Assembly (NCBI GenBank): GCA_937880705.1
Contig: CALGRZ010000110.1
Span: 1-21,491, forward strand
Source: an uncultured Alistipes sp.
GTDB taxonomy: Bacteria > Bacteroidota > Bacteroidia > Bacteroidales > Rikenellaceae
DNA length: 21,491 nt
Direction of reading: 5' to 3'
Part shown: in pieces, positions 1-8,260 of the stretch
Numbering within the stretch: position 1 is the first letter of the stretch
Layout: each line of letters begins with the position of its first letter
Translations under genes and position numbers: made by a program
Notes under the pieces: model-generated
The model's database searches: none
The model's input: the letters and a program-made list of their open reading frames with translations, nothing else
Told to the model about the DNA's origin: nothing

Positions 1-9
1 TTACCTGTA

Positions 10-387
10 ATGACACCGGAAGTAAGGATAGACAAATACCTGTGGGCAATAAGGGTTTACAAGACCCGTTCGGAAGCGGCTGAAGCCTGCAAGACCAACA
101 GGGTATACGTAAACGGCTCTGAAGCCAAATCCTCACGTGCAGTAAAGGAGGGGGATATAATTATGGTACGCAAGGGGGCGGTAAGGTATCAGTACCAGGT
201 GTTGTGCCCCATAGACAAAAGGCAGGGGGCAGCTCTGGTACCCCAATATGCAATAAACATTACACCTCAGGAGGAACTTGACAAACTCAACGCCCCAAAT
301 GAAGTGATATTCCTTAAGAGGGACAGAGGAACCGGAAGACCTACAAAGAAAGAGCGCAGGGATATTGAGAAACTGCTCGGACTATAA
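10..387 (+). CDS. S4-domain RNA-binding protein (HslR/Hsp15-like)
   Basis: A small basic protein of 125 residues with one S4 RNA-binding fold at about residues 5-52 (RIDKYLWAIRVYKTRSEA, then YVNG and KEGDII). Hsp15/HslR-type proteins bind ribosomal RNA or stalled 50S-nascent chain complexes. The C-terminal tail is Lys/Arg-rich (RGTGRPTKKERRDIEKL), which is usual in the Bacteroidota members. The frame stays open to base 1 (Leu-Pro-Val before the ATG) and no ribosome binding site is visible, so the true start could lie left of the window. The ATG at 10 gives the normal length and is preferred. The gene converges with pth, 22 nt apart. Arg codons are often AGG and Glu codons often GAA, unlike the genes further right. 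Family assignment is sure; a specific role in 50S rescue is inferred. Confidence 0.85.
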   Translation: MTPEVRIDKYLWAIRVYKTRSEAAEACKTNRVYVNGSEAKSSRAVKEGDIIMVRKGAVRYQYQVLCPIDKRQGAALVPQYAINITPQEELDKLNAPNEVIFLKRDRGTGRPTKKERRDIEKLLGL

Positions 388-389
388 AC

Positions 390-427
390 AAAAAAGAGGT
401 GCATGTCAATCACTGCTCCTCTTTTTT
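390..427. terminator. Possible bidirectional terminator between S4 gene and pth
   Basis: Inverted repeat AAAAAAGAGG (390-399) with CCTCTTTTTT (418-427), a 10-bp stem around an 18-nt loop. Read on either strand, the right arm ends in a T run, as expected of a shared terminator between convergent genes. It overlaps the last codons of pth. The stem is A/T-rich with only four G/C pairs and the loop is long, so its strength is doubtful. Confidence 0.45.
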
Positions 428-991
428 TGGTTTTGTATTGGCCACATTCATTGCCCTGTCGGGACCAAGGGTTACAAAGGCCTTTATTGCATCAATTGCC
501 TTGTCCTCTATGAACGGAAGTTCCTTCTCCTCCTCTGAAGTCCACTTTCCAAGGACATAATCAACCTGATGCCCTTTGGCAAAATTGTCTCTTATACCAA
601 TCCTCAACCTGGCATAAGCATTGTTTCCAAGGCACTCGTCTATATTCTTGAGGCCGTTGTGCCCGCCCGAGCTCCCCTGCTTGCGCATACGCTGCGTGCC
701 GAATGGCAAAGCCAGGTCATCAAGCACAACAAGGAGATTCTCCTGCTTTATCTTCTCTGTCTGAAGCCAGTAGTTGACAGCCTTTCCGCTCAGATTCATA
801 TAAGTTGAAGGCTTAAGGAGGATAAGTTTGTGCCCCCTCACAGAAACAGTACAGGTTGAGCCGTATCTTCCCGACAAAAAAGAAGTGCCGGACGCTTTTG
901 CAAAAGCATCCAGCACCTTGAAACCTATGTTGTGGCGAGTTTCGGCATACTCTGCACCGATATTACCCAAGCCGACAACAAGATACTTCAT
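410..991 (-). CDS. pth: Peptidyl-tRNA hydrolase
   Basis: Cytosolic enzyme that cleaves the ester bond of peptidyl-tRNAs dropped from ribosomes, recycling the tRNA. At 193 residues it has the normal bacterial Pth length. The known active-site residues are present: Asn10 in VGLGNIG, His20 in ETRHNIGF, Asn66 in PSTYMNLSG, Asp91 in VLDDLALPFG and Asn112 in GGHNGLKN. The ATG at 989-991 starts directly with the conserved MKYLVVGLGN. The rplY stop lies 27 nt upstream on the same strand, so read-through transcription from the rplY promoter is likely; rplY-pth is a common bacterial pairing. Codon use (AGG arginine, more A/T at third positions) differs from the genes to the right. Confidence 0.97.
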   Translation of the reverse strand: MKYLVVGLGNIGAEYAETRHNIGFKVLDAFAKASGTSFLSGRYGSTCTVSVRGHKLILLKPSTYMNLSGKAVNYWLQTEKIKQENLLVVLDDLALPFGTQRMRKQGSSGGHNGLKNIDECLGNNAYARLRIGIRDNFAKGHQVDYVLGKWTSEEEKELPFIEDKAIDAIKAFVTLGPDRAMNVANTKPKKEEQ

Positions 992-1018
992 AATAGTTTC
1001 GGCGGTTGATCCCCTCTA

Positions 1019-1579
1019 CTACTGTGCAGCACGCGATGCACGAGTTACGCGAACGGCGCAAACGGCAGTGGTTGCAGGAGTGATGAAGGTGAGGTTCTCA
1101 CGCTGGATATCGCCAACGAAGATGGTCTGACCAACCTTCAAGGGGGTAACATCAACAACGATCTCATCGGGAATGTACTCAACCAGAGCCTTCACGATGA
1201 GCTTACGAGCAGCGAGCTGGAGCTTACCACCAATCTTAACACCCTCGGCGTTACCGGTGAGGCGTACGGGTACGCTAACTGCTACGGGCTTGCCCTCCTG
1301 AACACGGTAGAAATCTACATGGAGAACCTGCTCACGAACGGGGTGATACTGAACCTCGCGCATAACAGCCTTCTCGATCTTACCGTCGATGTTGAGCTCA
1401 ACGATGTAAGAGTTGGGGGTGTAGATGAGCTGGTTGAGCTCCTTGGCGTCGATAGTGAATGCTACCTCCTCGCCACCACCGTAAACGATGCAGGGTACCA
1501 GACCCTCGCGACGTGCTGCCTTTGCGAACTTCTTACCGAAATCCTTACGGGCAGTACCGTTAATCTGAATTGACTTCAT
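1019..1579 (-). CDS. rplY: 50S ribosomal protein L25 / general stress protein Ctc
   Basis: A 5S-rRNA-binding ribosomal protein of 186 residues, the long TL5/Ctc form. The N-terminal L25 beta-barrel covers about residues 1-90 (INGTARKDFGKKFAKAAR, then VPCIVYGGGEEVAF). The C-terminal TL5-type beta domain covers about 92-180 and includes VPVRLTGNAEGVKIGGKL. The tail ends in Ala/Arg-rich residues. Start ATG at 1577-1579. Codon choice is strongly biased (AAG, GAG, CGT/CGC), as expected of an abundant ribosomal protein. A clear Bacteroidota promoter lies about 120 nt upstream, leaving a leader of roughly 110 nt. pth follows 27 nt downstream and is probably co-transcribed. Confidence 0.96.
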   Translation of the reverse strand: MKSIQINGTARKDFGKKFAKAARREGLVPCIVYGGGEEVAFTIDAKELNQLIYTPNSYIVELNIDGKIEKAVMREVQYHPVREQVLHVDFYRVQEGKPVAVSVPVRLTGNAEGVKIGGKLQLAARKLIVKALVEYIPDEIVVDVTPLKVGQTIFVGDIQRENLTFITPATTAVCAVRVTRASRAAQ

Positions 1580-1697
1580 AAATGTTTAGTAATTAATTAT
1601 TTAACTTCGGCATCACTCAGCCACATGCATAGCTCGGGGATCTCCCCCCCATAAATAAAAGCCACCATGCAGCCCCATAGATACCTGCTTGGGAGGG

Positions 1698-1728
1698 CAA
1701 AGGTAGTAATTTTTTTGTTATAGACAAC
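1698..1728 (-). promoter_or_regulatory. Promoter for rplY (TTG-N19-TACCTTTG)
   Basis: Read on the minus strand, GTTG (complement of 1725-1728) is followed after exactly 19 nt by TACCTTTG (complement of 1698-1705). This matches the Bacteroidota primary-sigma consensus of a -33 TTG box and a -7 TAnnTTTG box. Transcription would start near 1691-1694. The leader of about 110 nt holds a small hairpin of four GC pairs (GGGG-AGAT-CCCC in the transcript) near 1636-1647. No riboswitch class is recognised. The stretch between the recR stop (1767) and this box is A/T-rich and shows no other clear signal. Confidence 0.75.
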
Positions 1729-1766
1729 TACCACGCCCTATTTTTTTGTTTTTAATCGACTGATTA

Positions 1767-2369
1767 TTAATCGCGTTTCACCTCGCGGCGGTTGAGCAGT
1801 GCGTGCGTTATGGTCATCTCGTCGACATACTCCAGCTCGTCACCAAAGCCTATGCCTCGGGCTATTGTCGACACCTTCACGTCGGGGAAGGCCTTGAGGC
1901 GGTTGAGCAGATAGAAGAGCGTCGTCTCACCCTCGACCGATGTCGAGATGGCGATGATCACCTCGCGTATCTCGCCCGTGAGCAGCTTGTCGCACAACAG
2001 CTCTATCTTCAGGTCGGAGGGCCCTACGCCCTGCATAGGCGATATGACACCTCCCAGAACGTGGTACATGCCACGATACTGCTGTGTGTTCTCGATCGAC
2101 ATAAGGTCGGCAACCTGCTCGACGACACATACCACCGAGCGGTCGCGCCGCGGATCCGAGCATATAGGACACAGGTCGCTATCCGACAGGTTGTTACAGC
2201 TCTTGCAGTAGCGTATATCGTGGCGGAAACGCGCCATACTCTCCGAGAGCGAATCTACCGTCTCGGGCTCCATCTTCAGCAGATGCATGGCCAGACGCAG
2301 TGCCGTGCGACGACCTATGCCGGGCAGACGCTGCAGCTCGCTCGTCACATTATCCAGAAGCTTCGACAT
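1767..2369 (-). CDS. recR: Recombination mediator protein RecR
   Basis: RecR works with RecO and RecF to load RecA on gapped single-stranded DNA. From the chosen start it has 200 residues, the normal length. Domains in order: helix-hairpin-helix near residues 8-26 (LQRLPGIGRRTALRLA), a four-cysteine zinc finger (C55, C58, C67, C70), and a Toprim domain from about residue 78 (VVCVVEQVADLMSIE) to 170 including GVISPMQGVGP. The frame extends upstream to 2441, but the 24 extra residues are the complement of the batE 3' end and match no RecR. ATG at 2367-2369 is therefore taken, 2 nt after the batE stop. This spacing suggests translational coupling at the end of batD-batE-recR. Confidence 0.97.
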   Translation of the reverse strand: MSKLLDNVTSELQRLPGIGRRTALRLAMHLLKMEPETVDSLSESMARFRHDIRYCKSCNNLSDSDLCPICSDPRRDRSVVCVVEQVADLMSIENTQQYRGMYHVLGGVISPMQGVGPSDLKIELLCDKLLTGEIREVIIAISTSVEGETTLFYLLNRLKAFPDVKVSTIARGIGFGDELEYVDEMTITHALLNRREVKRD

Positions 2370-2371
2370 AG

Positions 2372-3193
2372 TTAGATGCGCTCGATGTTTGAGGAACGTA
2401 TCCACCCCTTCTCGCCATCGGCAAACTCCACCTCTGCCCACTCGTCGATGGTGCGCACGATGCTGAGGTTGACACCCTGCGACGGTTGACGTATGATCTT
2501 CGAGCTACTATCGGGCGAGGCATGCACGGGGGTGGTGTCGGAGCATATCACAACAGAGCGGCTGTCGTCGAGATAGGCGGCACGCTGCGACAGGGCAAGT
2601 GCCGTGGTGAGCACAAAGGCAAGTGCCGCCAGCAGAGCCACGAAGAACGACACCTTGCGCAGCGTGACACTCACGCCAAGCAGATAGACAAGAACGAGGG
2701 TCAGGGTGATGAAGAGCAGCACCACCGAGCATATCGCCCAGCCGTTAGACGACATGCAGTCGCGCAGGGCGCGCCACATGGCCGTGAGGAAGCCCACGGG
2801 GATGGCCTCCGTGTCGTTGGTGTAGTCGGTGGCAAGCTCGAGGTTATACCTCGCATCCTTCATCGTGGGGTTGAGCTTCAGCGCACGCTGGTACGACAGT
2901 ATGGCCTTGCCCAGCTCGCCCTCGGCAAAGGCTCGTCCCGAGGCCTCAACATGCTGCTGTCCGAGCTTGAAGTAGGCATCACCGAGGTTGTAGTAGAGGT
3001 CGTCGGTGGCGTAGCCCAGCTCGGCAACGCGCTCGAAGCACTCCACGGCGCGACGATAATCCTTCGCAGCGTAGCTCTCGATACCCTGCTGCCACATAGC
3101 CTCGGCCGTGGTGTCCGCATTAGCAGCCACACCACGCAGGGGCAGCAACAGAAGGCCTACTAATATTATAAATATATAGGTATATCGCTTCAT
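2372..3193 (-). CDS. batE: BatE-like TPR and SH3 membrane protein
   Basis: Predicted inner-membrane protein of 273 residues. A signal peptide occupies about residues 1-23 (FIILVGLLLLPLRGVAA). Tetratricopeptide repeats span about 28-130 (YAAKDYRRAVECFERVAELG; LYYNLGDAYFKLG; AILSYQRALKLNP; DARYNLELA). Two hydrophobic segments follow near 152-172 and 180-200, then a bacterial SH3-like domain at about 212-272 (VHASPDSSSKIIRQPSQG through KGWIRSSNIERI). This is the order seen in BatE of Bacteroides Bat (aerotolerance) clusters. The biochemical role is unproven; the Bat proteins have been linked to oxygen tolerance and envelope integrity. It sits 2 nt after batD and 2 nt before recR, so the three genes are almost certainly one transcript. 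Confidence 0.88.
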   Translation of the reverse strand: MKRYTYIFIILVGLLLLPLRGVAANADTTAEAMWQQGIESYAAKDYRRAVECFERVAELGYATDDLYYNLGDAYFKLGQQHVEASGRAFAEGELGKAILSYQRALKLNPTMKDARYNLELATDYTNDTEAIPVGFLTAMWRALRDCMSSNGWAICSVVLLFITLTLVLVYLLGVSVTLRKVSFFVALLAALAFVLTTALALSQRAAYLDDSRSVVICSDTTPVHASPDSSSKIIRQPSQGVNLSIVRTIDEWAEVEFADGEKGWIRSSNIERI

Positions 3194-3195
3194 AA

Positions 3196-5043
3196 CTATC
3201 TCTTTACAATAGATTCGATCTTTGAAATCACCGCCACAGCATCGCCATAGACCTCGCCCATATCGCCATCTGTCGAGGGTGCATACTGCGCCTCGTCGGC
3301 ACGCGAGATGGTCTGGCAGAACTGCTCGGCATCGGCCGCAGAGACACCACGACGATAGAGCTCCTCGCGGATAGTCTCCTTCGTGAGGTTGGACACGGGG
3401 ATGTTGAACTTATCGCTGATATAGCCCCACATAGCCCTCAACAGCTCCTCGTAGAAGGCGTGGCGGTTGCCCTCGTGCATATAACGCTCGCTGAGGCGCA
3501 GACGCTGCACAGCGACCTTGTCGGCATGCTTCATACGACGTGCCACGACGTTGCGGTTCTGCTGTATGCGACGACGCATAAGTGCGTAGATGGTGATGAA
3601 GAGTGCCACGAGCAACACCACGATGAGCAGATACGCCGGCGAGAGTATAAAGATCGAGGCCGCACGACGGGGCAGCTCCGAGGTGTGGATGTAGCGTATG
3701 TCGCGGTCGAGCTGCTTCATGCGGCCACCATAGTCGGCATAGCCACCTCCCATGATGGGTGCTGCGCTTGTCGAGGCGGTGCCATCATCGGCCACGTTGA
3801 GCGTAAAACGCTCGGTCGAGAGGCTGCGATACTCTCCCGCAGCGGTATCGAAGTAGGTGAATACCACCGGCTCGATGACAAACTCACCCGACGAGCGCGC
3901 CACAAAGGGGTAGGTGTAGGTTATCGAGCCACTCGTGCCCGATGCCGACACCTTGACATTGTCGACAACCTTCGTGTCGTAGAGCTCGAATGACTCGGGC
4001 ATACGCATCTTCGGAGCCGTTATAAACTTGAGATTGCCACTACCCGAGATGGTTATCTCGACCATCTCGGCCGTGTTGGCCATGATATCCCTCTCGGGCA
4101 TCTTGCTACGCATCGTGAAGCTACCCACGGCACCACCAAACGATGAGGGTGCGCCTGCGGGGAACTCCTTGACGTTGATCGCGACCTCGGGGCTCTTCAG
4201 CTCGCGCTTGACATGGTATATCTGTCGGCCTCCGAAGATGGGGTCGAAGCCACGGTTGTCCTGCACGACCACCTGCGCTAAGACATTCATCACCGCCGAG
4301 GGTATGGTTATCTTGCCGCTACGCTGTGGCGAGAGCATATACTCCGCGATCTTGTAGGTCTCGTAGACACGCCCATTAAGCTCCTCACGCGAGGGTGTAT
4401 TGTCGAAGGTGAGCTCCTGCGACCAGAAGTCGTCAAAGGGCGGCAGGTCGAGGCTCTCTATCTGGTCGATATTGACACGGGTGTAGAGCACCAGCGAGGC
4501 GCGCAGTGTCTCACCCTTGTAGAGGTCATTATCCGATATTTTCAGTCGTAGAAGGATGTCATCCTTGCCTATGCGGCTGTCGGGCGTGCGCGAGGGGCCC
4601 GCTTGACGAGGCGAGGGTGTTGTGTTTTGCTCGTTGGCCTTATCCTCGGCGATCACCTCTATGAGCAGGGGGCGTGTCGAGTACTTGCGACCATCCACCT
4701 CCACCGAGGCTGCACCGATGGTGTAGTTACCCGGGGCGGTAGGCAGTAGCACATAGGTGTATGTGCAGGTGTAGTTCTCGGAGCGCTGTCCGTTGACCCA
4801 CTGCACCGAACGTCCTGTGGAGAGGCTGGGGCCTGCCAACACCTCGAAGCCCTCGAACGAGGGCGAGGTAAAGGTCTCATCGTTGGGCTGGCTGTTCAGC
4901 TCAAACTCGACACGGAAGGGGCGGTCCATAGCCGTCAGCGCGGGGGCCGAGGCCGTGAACGACACCTGTGCCCATGACACCAACGTGCAGAGCAGTGCCA
5001 CAACGGTGAGTAGCGTAAATCGTATCTTTAGTAAAAGTCTCAT
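3196..5043 (-). CDS. batD: BatD family protein
   Basis: A 615-residue envelope protein. A signal peptide occupies about residues 1-25 (TLLTVVALLCTLVSWAQ). A long beta-rich periplasmic part made of immunoglobulin-like modules follows, with the BatD hallmark opening ASAPALTAMDRPFRVEFELN and a region near 163-245 (LRLKISDNDLYKGETLRASL, SPQRSGKITIPS). A single membrane segment lies at about 464-488, followed by a basic cytoplasmic tail of about 125 residues. The family accompanies the von Willebrand-domain proteins BatA/BatB and a MoxR ATPase. Those partners are not in this window, since the upstream neighbour is the fumarase gene. ATG at 5041-5043 is used because it gives a proper signal peptide. 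Confidence 0.9.
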   Translation of the reverse strand: MRLLLKIRFTLLTVVALLCTLVSWAQVSFTASAPALTAMDRPFRVEFELNSQPNDETFTSPSFEGFEVLAGPSLSTGRSVQWVNGQRSENYTCTYTYVLLPTAPGNYTIGAASVEVDGRKYSTRPLLIEVIAEDKANEQNTTPSPRQAGPSRTPDSRIGKDDILLRLKISDNDLYKGETLRASLVLYTRVNIDQIESLDLPPFDDFWSQELTFDNTPSREELNGRVYETYKIAEYMLSPQRSGKITIPSAVMNVLAQVVVQDNRGFDPIFGGRQIYHVKRELKSPEVAINVKEFPAGAPSSFGGAVGSFTMRSKMPERDIMANTAEMVEITISGSGNLKFITAPKMRMPESFELYDTKVVDNVKVSASGTSGSITYTYPFVARSSGEFVIEPVVFTYFDTAAGEYRSLSTERFTLNVADDGTASTSAAPIMGGGYADYGGRMKQLDRDIRYIHTSELPRRAASIFILSPAYLLIVVLLVALFITIYALMRRRIQQNRNVVARRMKHADKVAVQRLRLSERYMHEGNRHAFYEELLRAMWGYISDKFNIPVSNLTKETIREELYRRGVSAADAEQFCQTISRADEAQYAPSTDGDMGEVYGDAVAVISKIESIVKR

Positions 5044-5102
5044 CTGACCATCATTATAACTTACCGATATTTATCCAACGCCTCGGAGGGCGAAATATTG
5101 TA

Positions 5103-5140
5103 AAGAACCCGTCCAATTATCACCCATCAGACGGGTTCTT
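5103..5140 (-). terminator. Hairpin downstream of fumarase / upstream of batD
   Basis: Perfect 11-bp inverted repeat AAGAACCCGTC (5103-5113) and GACGGGTTCTT (5130-5140) with a 16-nt loop. On the minus strand it follows the fumarase gene and the long palindrome and precedes batD. The right arm ends in TTCTT followed by TACAATATTT, so it could stop fumarase transcription. The U-tract is poor, and a regulatory hairpin in the batD leader is an alternative. Confidence 0.5.
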
Positions 5141-5166
5141 GAAGATCTATCTCCACCAACTTGTTG

Positions 5167-5267
5167 TAGAGTAGAGCGACGGCTACTTGTGCCAAGGGCG
5201 AAGGCGCAGCATACTTAACGTATGTGAGCACTTCGCACTTAAGCAAGTCGCCGAAATAGCCCCTCTA
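5167..5267. repeat. Long imperfect palindrome after the fumarase gene
   Basis: Nested inverted repeats share one centre. CATAC (5210-5214) pairs with GTATG (5220-5224) across a TTAAC loop. GCGAAG at 5199-5204 pairs with CTTCGC near 5231-5236. CGGCTACTTG (5180-5189) pairs imperfectly with CAAGTCGCCG (5244-5253). TAGAG (5167-5171) pairs with CTCTA (5263-5267). The structure ends 8 nt from the fumarase stop codon and lies in a non-coding gap. It resembles a repetitive extragenic palindrome or a 3'-end-stabilising hairpin. Copy number in the genome cannot be judged from one window. Confidence 0.55.
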
Positions 5268-5274
5268 TACGCTT

Positions 5275-6888
5275 TTAATGGGCGAAGTCGGCAAAGAAAT
5301 CATTACCCTTATCATCCACAATGATGAATGCAGGGAAGTTCTCAACGTAGATCTTGCGGACTGCCTCCATGCCGAGCTCCTCGAAGTCTACAACCTCAAC
5401 CTTCTTGATCGAGTTCTTCGCGAGGATGGCTGCAGGGCCACCGATAGAGCCGAGGTAGAAGCCACCATTGGCCTTGCAAGCATCGGTAACCTGCTGTGAG
5501 CGGTTACCCTTGGCAACCATGACCATCGAGCCACCGGCCTTCTGGAAGAGGTCGACGTATGAGTCCATACGACCTGCCGTGGTGGGGCCAAACGAACCTG
5601 AAGGCATGCCGGCAGGGGTCTTGGCAGGGCCTGCGTAGTATACAGGGTGGTTCTTGAAGTAGTCGGGCATAGGCTTACCCTCGTCGAGCATCTGCTTGAT
5701 GCGGGCGTGTGCAATGTCACGCGCTACGACCAGAGTACCCTTAAGGTTAAGACGTGTCTTAATGGGGTACTTCGACAGTGTCTCGCGCACCTTGTCCATA
5801 CCCTCGTCAAGGTCGATATCCACGGCGGGCGACATGGCGGGTGCCTGTGCGGGCAGGAAGCGTGCAGGGTTCTTCTCCAGCTGCTCGAGGAAGATGCCGT
5901 CGGGGGTAATCTTGGCCTTGATGTTACGGTCTGCCGAGCAGCTCACGCCGATAGCCACGGGGCACGATGCGGCATGACGCGGAGCACGGATAACACGCAC
6001 GTCGTGGATATAGTACTTACCACCGAACTGTGCGCCAAGACCTATCTCCTGGCATATCTTCTCAACCTTGGCCTCCCACTCCAGATCGCGGAAGCAGCGG
6101 CCACCCTCGTTACCCGATGTGGGCAGCTCGTCGAGGTAGCCTGCCGAGGCCTTCTTAACGGTCGAAAGACACATCTCGGCCGAGGTACCACCGATGCAGA
6201 TGGCCAGGTGGTAGGGAGGACATGCCGAGGTGCCGAGGTCGAGGATATGCTTCTTGATGAAGGCTGTCAACGACTCCTCGTTGAGCAGGGCCTTGGTCTG
6301 CTGGTAGAGGAAGGTCTTGTTTGCCGAGCCACCACCCTTGGTGATGAACAAGAAGTCGTACTCCATGCCCGGATGACCGGCATAGATGTCGATCTGCGCG
6401 GGGAGGTTGGTTGCCGAGTTCTTCTCTTCGGTCATGGTGAAGGGCACCACCTGCGAGTAGCGCAGGTTACGCTCCTTGTAGGTCTCGTAGACACCGCGCG
6501 AGATGCACTCTGCATCGTTGGCACCGGTATATACATCCTCGCCCTTGTGGCCGATGCAGATGGCCGTACCTGTATCCTGGCAGGTAGGCAGCTCACCCTC
6601 GGCAGCCACGCACTGGTTCATAAGCATGGTGTAGGCAACGAACTTGTCGTTGTCGGTAGCCTCCTTATCCTCGAGGATGTTGGCCAGCTTCTGGAGGTGC
6701 GAGGCACGCAGGTAGAACGACACATCGTTATACGCCTCCTTGGCAAGCAGCTCCAGACCCTTGGGGTCTACCTTCAAAATCTTACGGCCGTCGCACTCCA
6801 CGACCTTAACATAATCCTTCGTCAGAAGGCGGTACTCCGTCTTATCCTGCTGGATAGGGAACGGCTCCTGATAGATAAACTCTGCCAT
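5275..6888 (-). CDS. fumA: Class I (iron-sulfur) fumarate hydratase
   Basis: Interconverts fumarate and malate in the TCA cycle or its reductive branch, in the cytoplasm. At 537 residues it is the single-chain FumA/FumB type with fused alpha and beta parts. The three cysteines that hold the [4Fe-4S] cluster are visible: C103 in [10 protein letters not shown]223 in TSACPPYH and C317 in GVSCSADRN, close to C105, C224 and C318 of E. coli FumA. The beta part from about residue 355 includes [34 protein letters not shown] and [10 protein letters not shown]. The cluster makes this type sensitive to oxygen and superoxide, which suits an anaerobe. Start ATG at 6886-6888, 29 nt after the transporter stop, so it may be the last gene of the tyrS-folB-SNF-fumarase run. 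Confidence 0.97.
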   Translation of the reverse strand: MAEFIYQEPFPIQQDKTEYRLLTKDYVKVVECDGRKILKVDPKGLELLAKEAYNDVSFYLRASHLQKLANILEDKEATDNDKFVAYTMLMNQCVAAEGELPTCQDTGTAICIGHKGEDVYTGANDAECISRGVYETYKERNLRYSQVVPFTMTEEKNSATNLPAQIDIYAGHPGMEYDFLFITKGGGSANKTFLYQQTKALLNEESLTAFIKKHILDLGTSACPPYHLAICIGGTSAEMCLSTVKKASAGYLDELPTSGNEGGRCFRDLEWEAKVEKICQEIGLGAQFGGKYYIHDVRVIRAPRHAASCPVAIGVSCSADRNIKAKITPDGIFLEQLEKNPARFLPAQAPAMSPAVDIDLDEGMDKVRETLSKYPIKTRLNLKGTLVVARDIAHARIKQMLDEGKPMPDYFKNHPVYYAGPAKTPAGMPSGSFGPTTAGRMDSYVDLFQKAGGSMVMVAKGNRSQQVTDACKANGGFYLGSIGGPAAILAKNSIKKVEVVDFEELGMEAVRKIYVENFPAFIIVDDKGNDFFADFAH

Positions 6889-6917
6889 AATCTTTTAGTT
6901 TTATTGTGTTGTTACTC

Positions 6918-8255
6918 TTATAAAGTCTTGATAAAGTCGATGATGCCGAAGACAAATACCGTCGACACCAGCACGGGGCATACCCAGCGCAGCAAGAAGC
7001 GGATGACGGGGTAGGTAGCCTTGTCGACACCGCCCTCGGCCGTAAGCTCGGCCTTCATATCCTCCTTACGCCATATCCAACCCACGAAGATTGATGTCAG
7101 CACACCCAGCAGGGGCAGCATGACGATAGCCGTGAAGTTATCCAAGAGCGAGAAGAAGTTCATGCCGGCAACACGCACGCCATCCCACACGCCGAGCGAG
7201 AGCGAGGCCACCGAGGCCAGCACGATGGTGCCGAGGGTGACCAGCCATGCCGCCTTGTTACGCGACATGTTGCGCTTCTCGACAAAGTACGAGGTCACAG
7301 CCTCGTGCATAGATATTGTCGAAGAGAGTGCCGCCAGACCCAGCAGCAGGAAGAAGAGCGTAGCCCAGAGATTGCCCCACGGCATGGTCGAGAAGACCGT
7401 GGGCATGGCCACAAAGGCGAGCTGCGGGCCACTCTGATCCTCGACACCCGCCGAGAAGATGATGATGGCGGCTGTGAGGGCTACAATCGTGTCGAGCGAC
7501 ACCACGCTGATGGCCGTACCTGCGATCTTGGTGCCCTCCTTGAAGTATGAGCCGTAGATAAGCATGGCACCCATACCCACCGAGAGTGTAAAGAAGGCCT
7601 GACCCATGGCTGCCAGGAACGACTTGCCCGACACCTTCGAGAAGTCGGGGGTGAAGACATTGGCCAACGCCTCGCGACCCTCGGGCAGCACAAACGAGTA
7701 GATAGCCAAGACGATGAGGATGACGAAGAGCAGAGGCATCATGATCTTCGATGCCTTCTCGATACCGCCCTGCACGCCTCCCTGGATGATGAAGTGGGTG
7801 AGGAGGATAAATACCAAGGTGTAGATCAGCGGTGACCATGTAGAGGTGGTAAACGAGGTGTAGAAGGCACCAAAGTCACTGCCTATGGAGTCCGTAGCCG
7901 AGGCTATGGCGTAGTTGATAGTCCAGCCCGAGATGACGAAGTAGTAGCCCATGATGAGGAATACCGACACCAGGCCCATAGCTCCGAGCCAGCCCCAGCC
8001 ACGCTTGATGGTGGCGAAGGCATCCACGGGGTTGCGCTTGGTGTTGTGACCCACGGCAAACTCGGCAATGAGCAACGGCAGGCCGAGCAGCAGGATACAA
8101 CCCAAGTAGATGATGATGAAGGCTCCACCGCCATTGTCACCGGTGATATAGGGAAATCGCCAGATGTTACCCAGGCCGATGGCCGAGCCTGCAGCGGCGA
8201 GGATGGCAGCCAGCTTACCGCCAAAGCCGCCACGTTTAGTTGATGTTTCTGCCAT
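6918..8255 (-). CDS. Sodium-dependent transporter, SNF/NSS family
   Basis: A polytopic inner-membrane symporter of 445 residues, the length typical of bacterial 11-12 helix members such as MhsT and Tyt1. The first helix carries the family signature GSAIGLGNIWRFPY (residues 23-36), which supplies backbone atoms to the sodium and substrate sites. GDNGGGAFIIIYLG follows. About eleven hydrophobic segments can be counted, the last near the C-terminus (WVCPVLVSTVFVFGIIDFI). Known members import amino acids together with Na+. Substrate cannot be read from sequence. The tyrS neighbour hints at an aromatic amino acid, as in the tyrosine transporter Tyt1, but this is only context. It starts 5 nt after the folB stop. 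Confidence 0.93.
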   Translation of the reverse strand: MAETSTKRGGFGGKLAAILAAAGSAIGLGNIWRFPYITGDNGGGAFIIIYLGCILLLGLPLLIAEFAVGHNTKRNPVDAFATIKRGWGWLGAMGLVSVFLIMGYYFVISGWTINYAIASATDSIGSDFGAFYTSFTTSTWSPLIYTLVFILLTHFIIQGGVQGGIEKASKIMMPLLFVILIVLAIYSFVLPEGREALANVFTPDFSKVSGKSFLAAMGQAFFTLSVGMGAMLIYGSYFKEGTKIAGTAISVVSLDTIVALTAAIIIFSAGVEDQSGPQLAFVAMPTVFSTMPWGNLWATLFFLLLGLAALSSTISMHEAVTSYFVEKRNMSRNKAAWLVTLGTIVLASVASLSLGVWDGVRVAGMNFFSLLDNFTAIVMLPLLGVLTSIFVGWIWRKEDMKAELTAEGGVDKATYPVIRFLLRWVCPVLVSTVFVFGIIDFIKTL

Positions 8256-8260
8256 AGTGT

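Noticed and set aside
2370..2441. N-terminal extension of RecR to 2441
   Set aside because: The additional 24 residues overlap the batE 3' end, match no RecR family sequence and would exceed the normal length. The start at 2369 gives the canonical MSKLLDNVTSELQRLPGIG.
5647..7014. Long plus-strand reading frame of 455 codons
   Set aside because: It lies antisense to the class I fumarase gene and the end of the transporter gene. Its translation has no recognisable domain, and long antisense frames are common in this codon bias.
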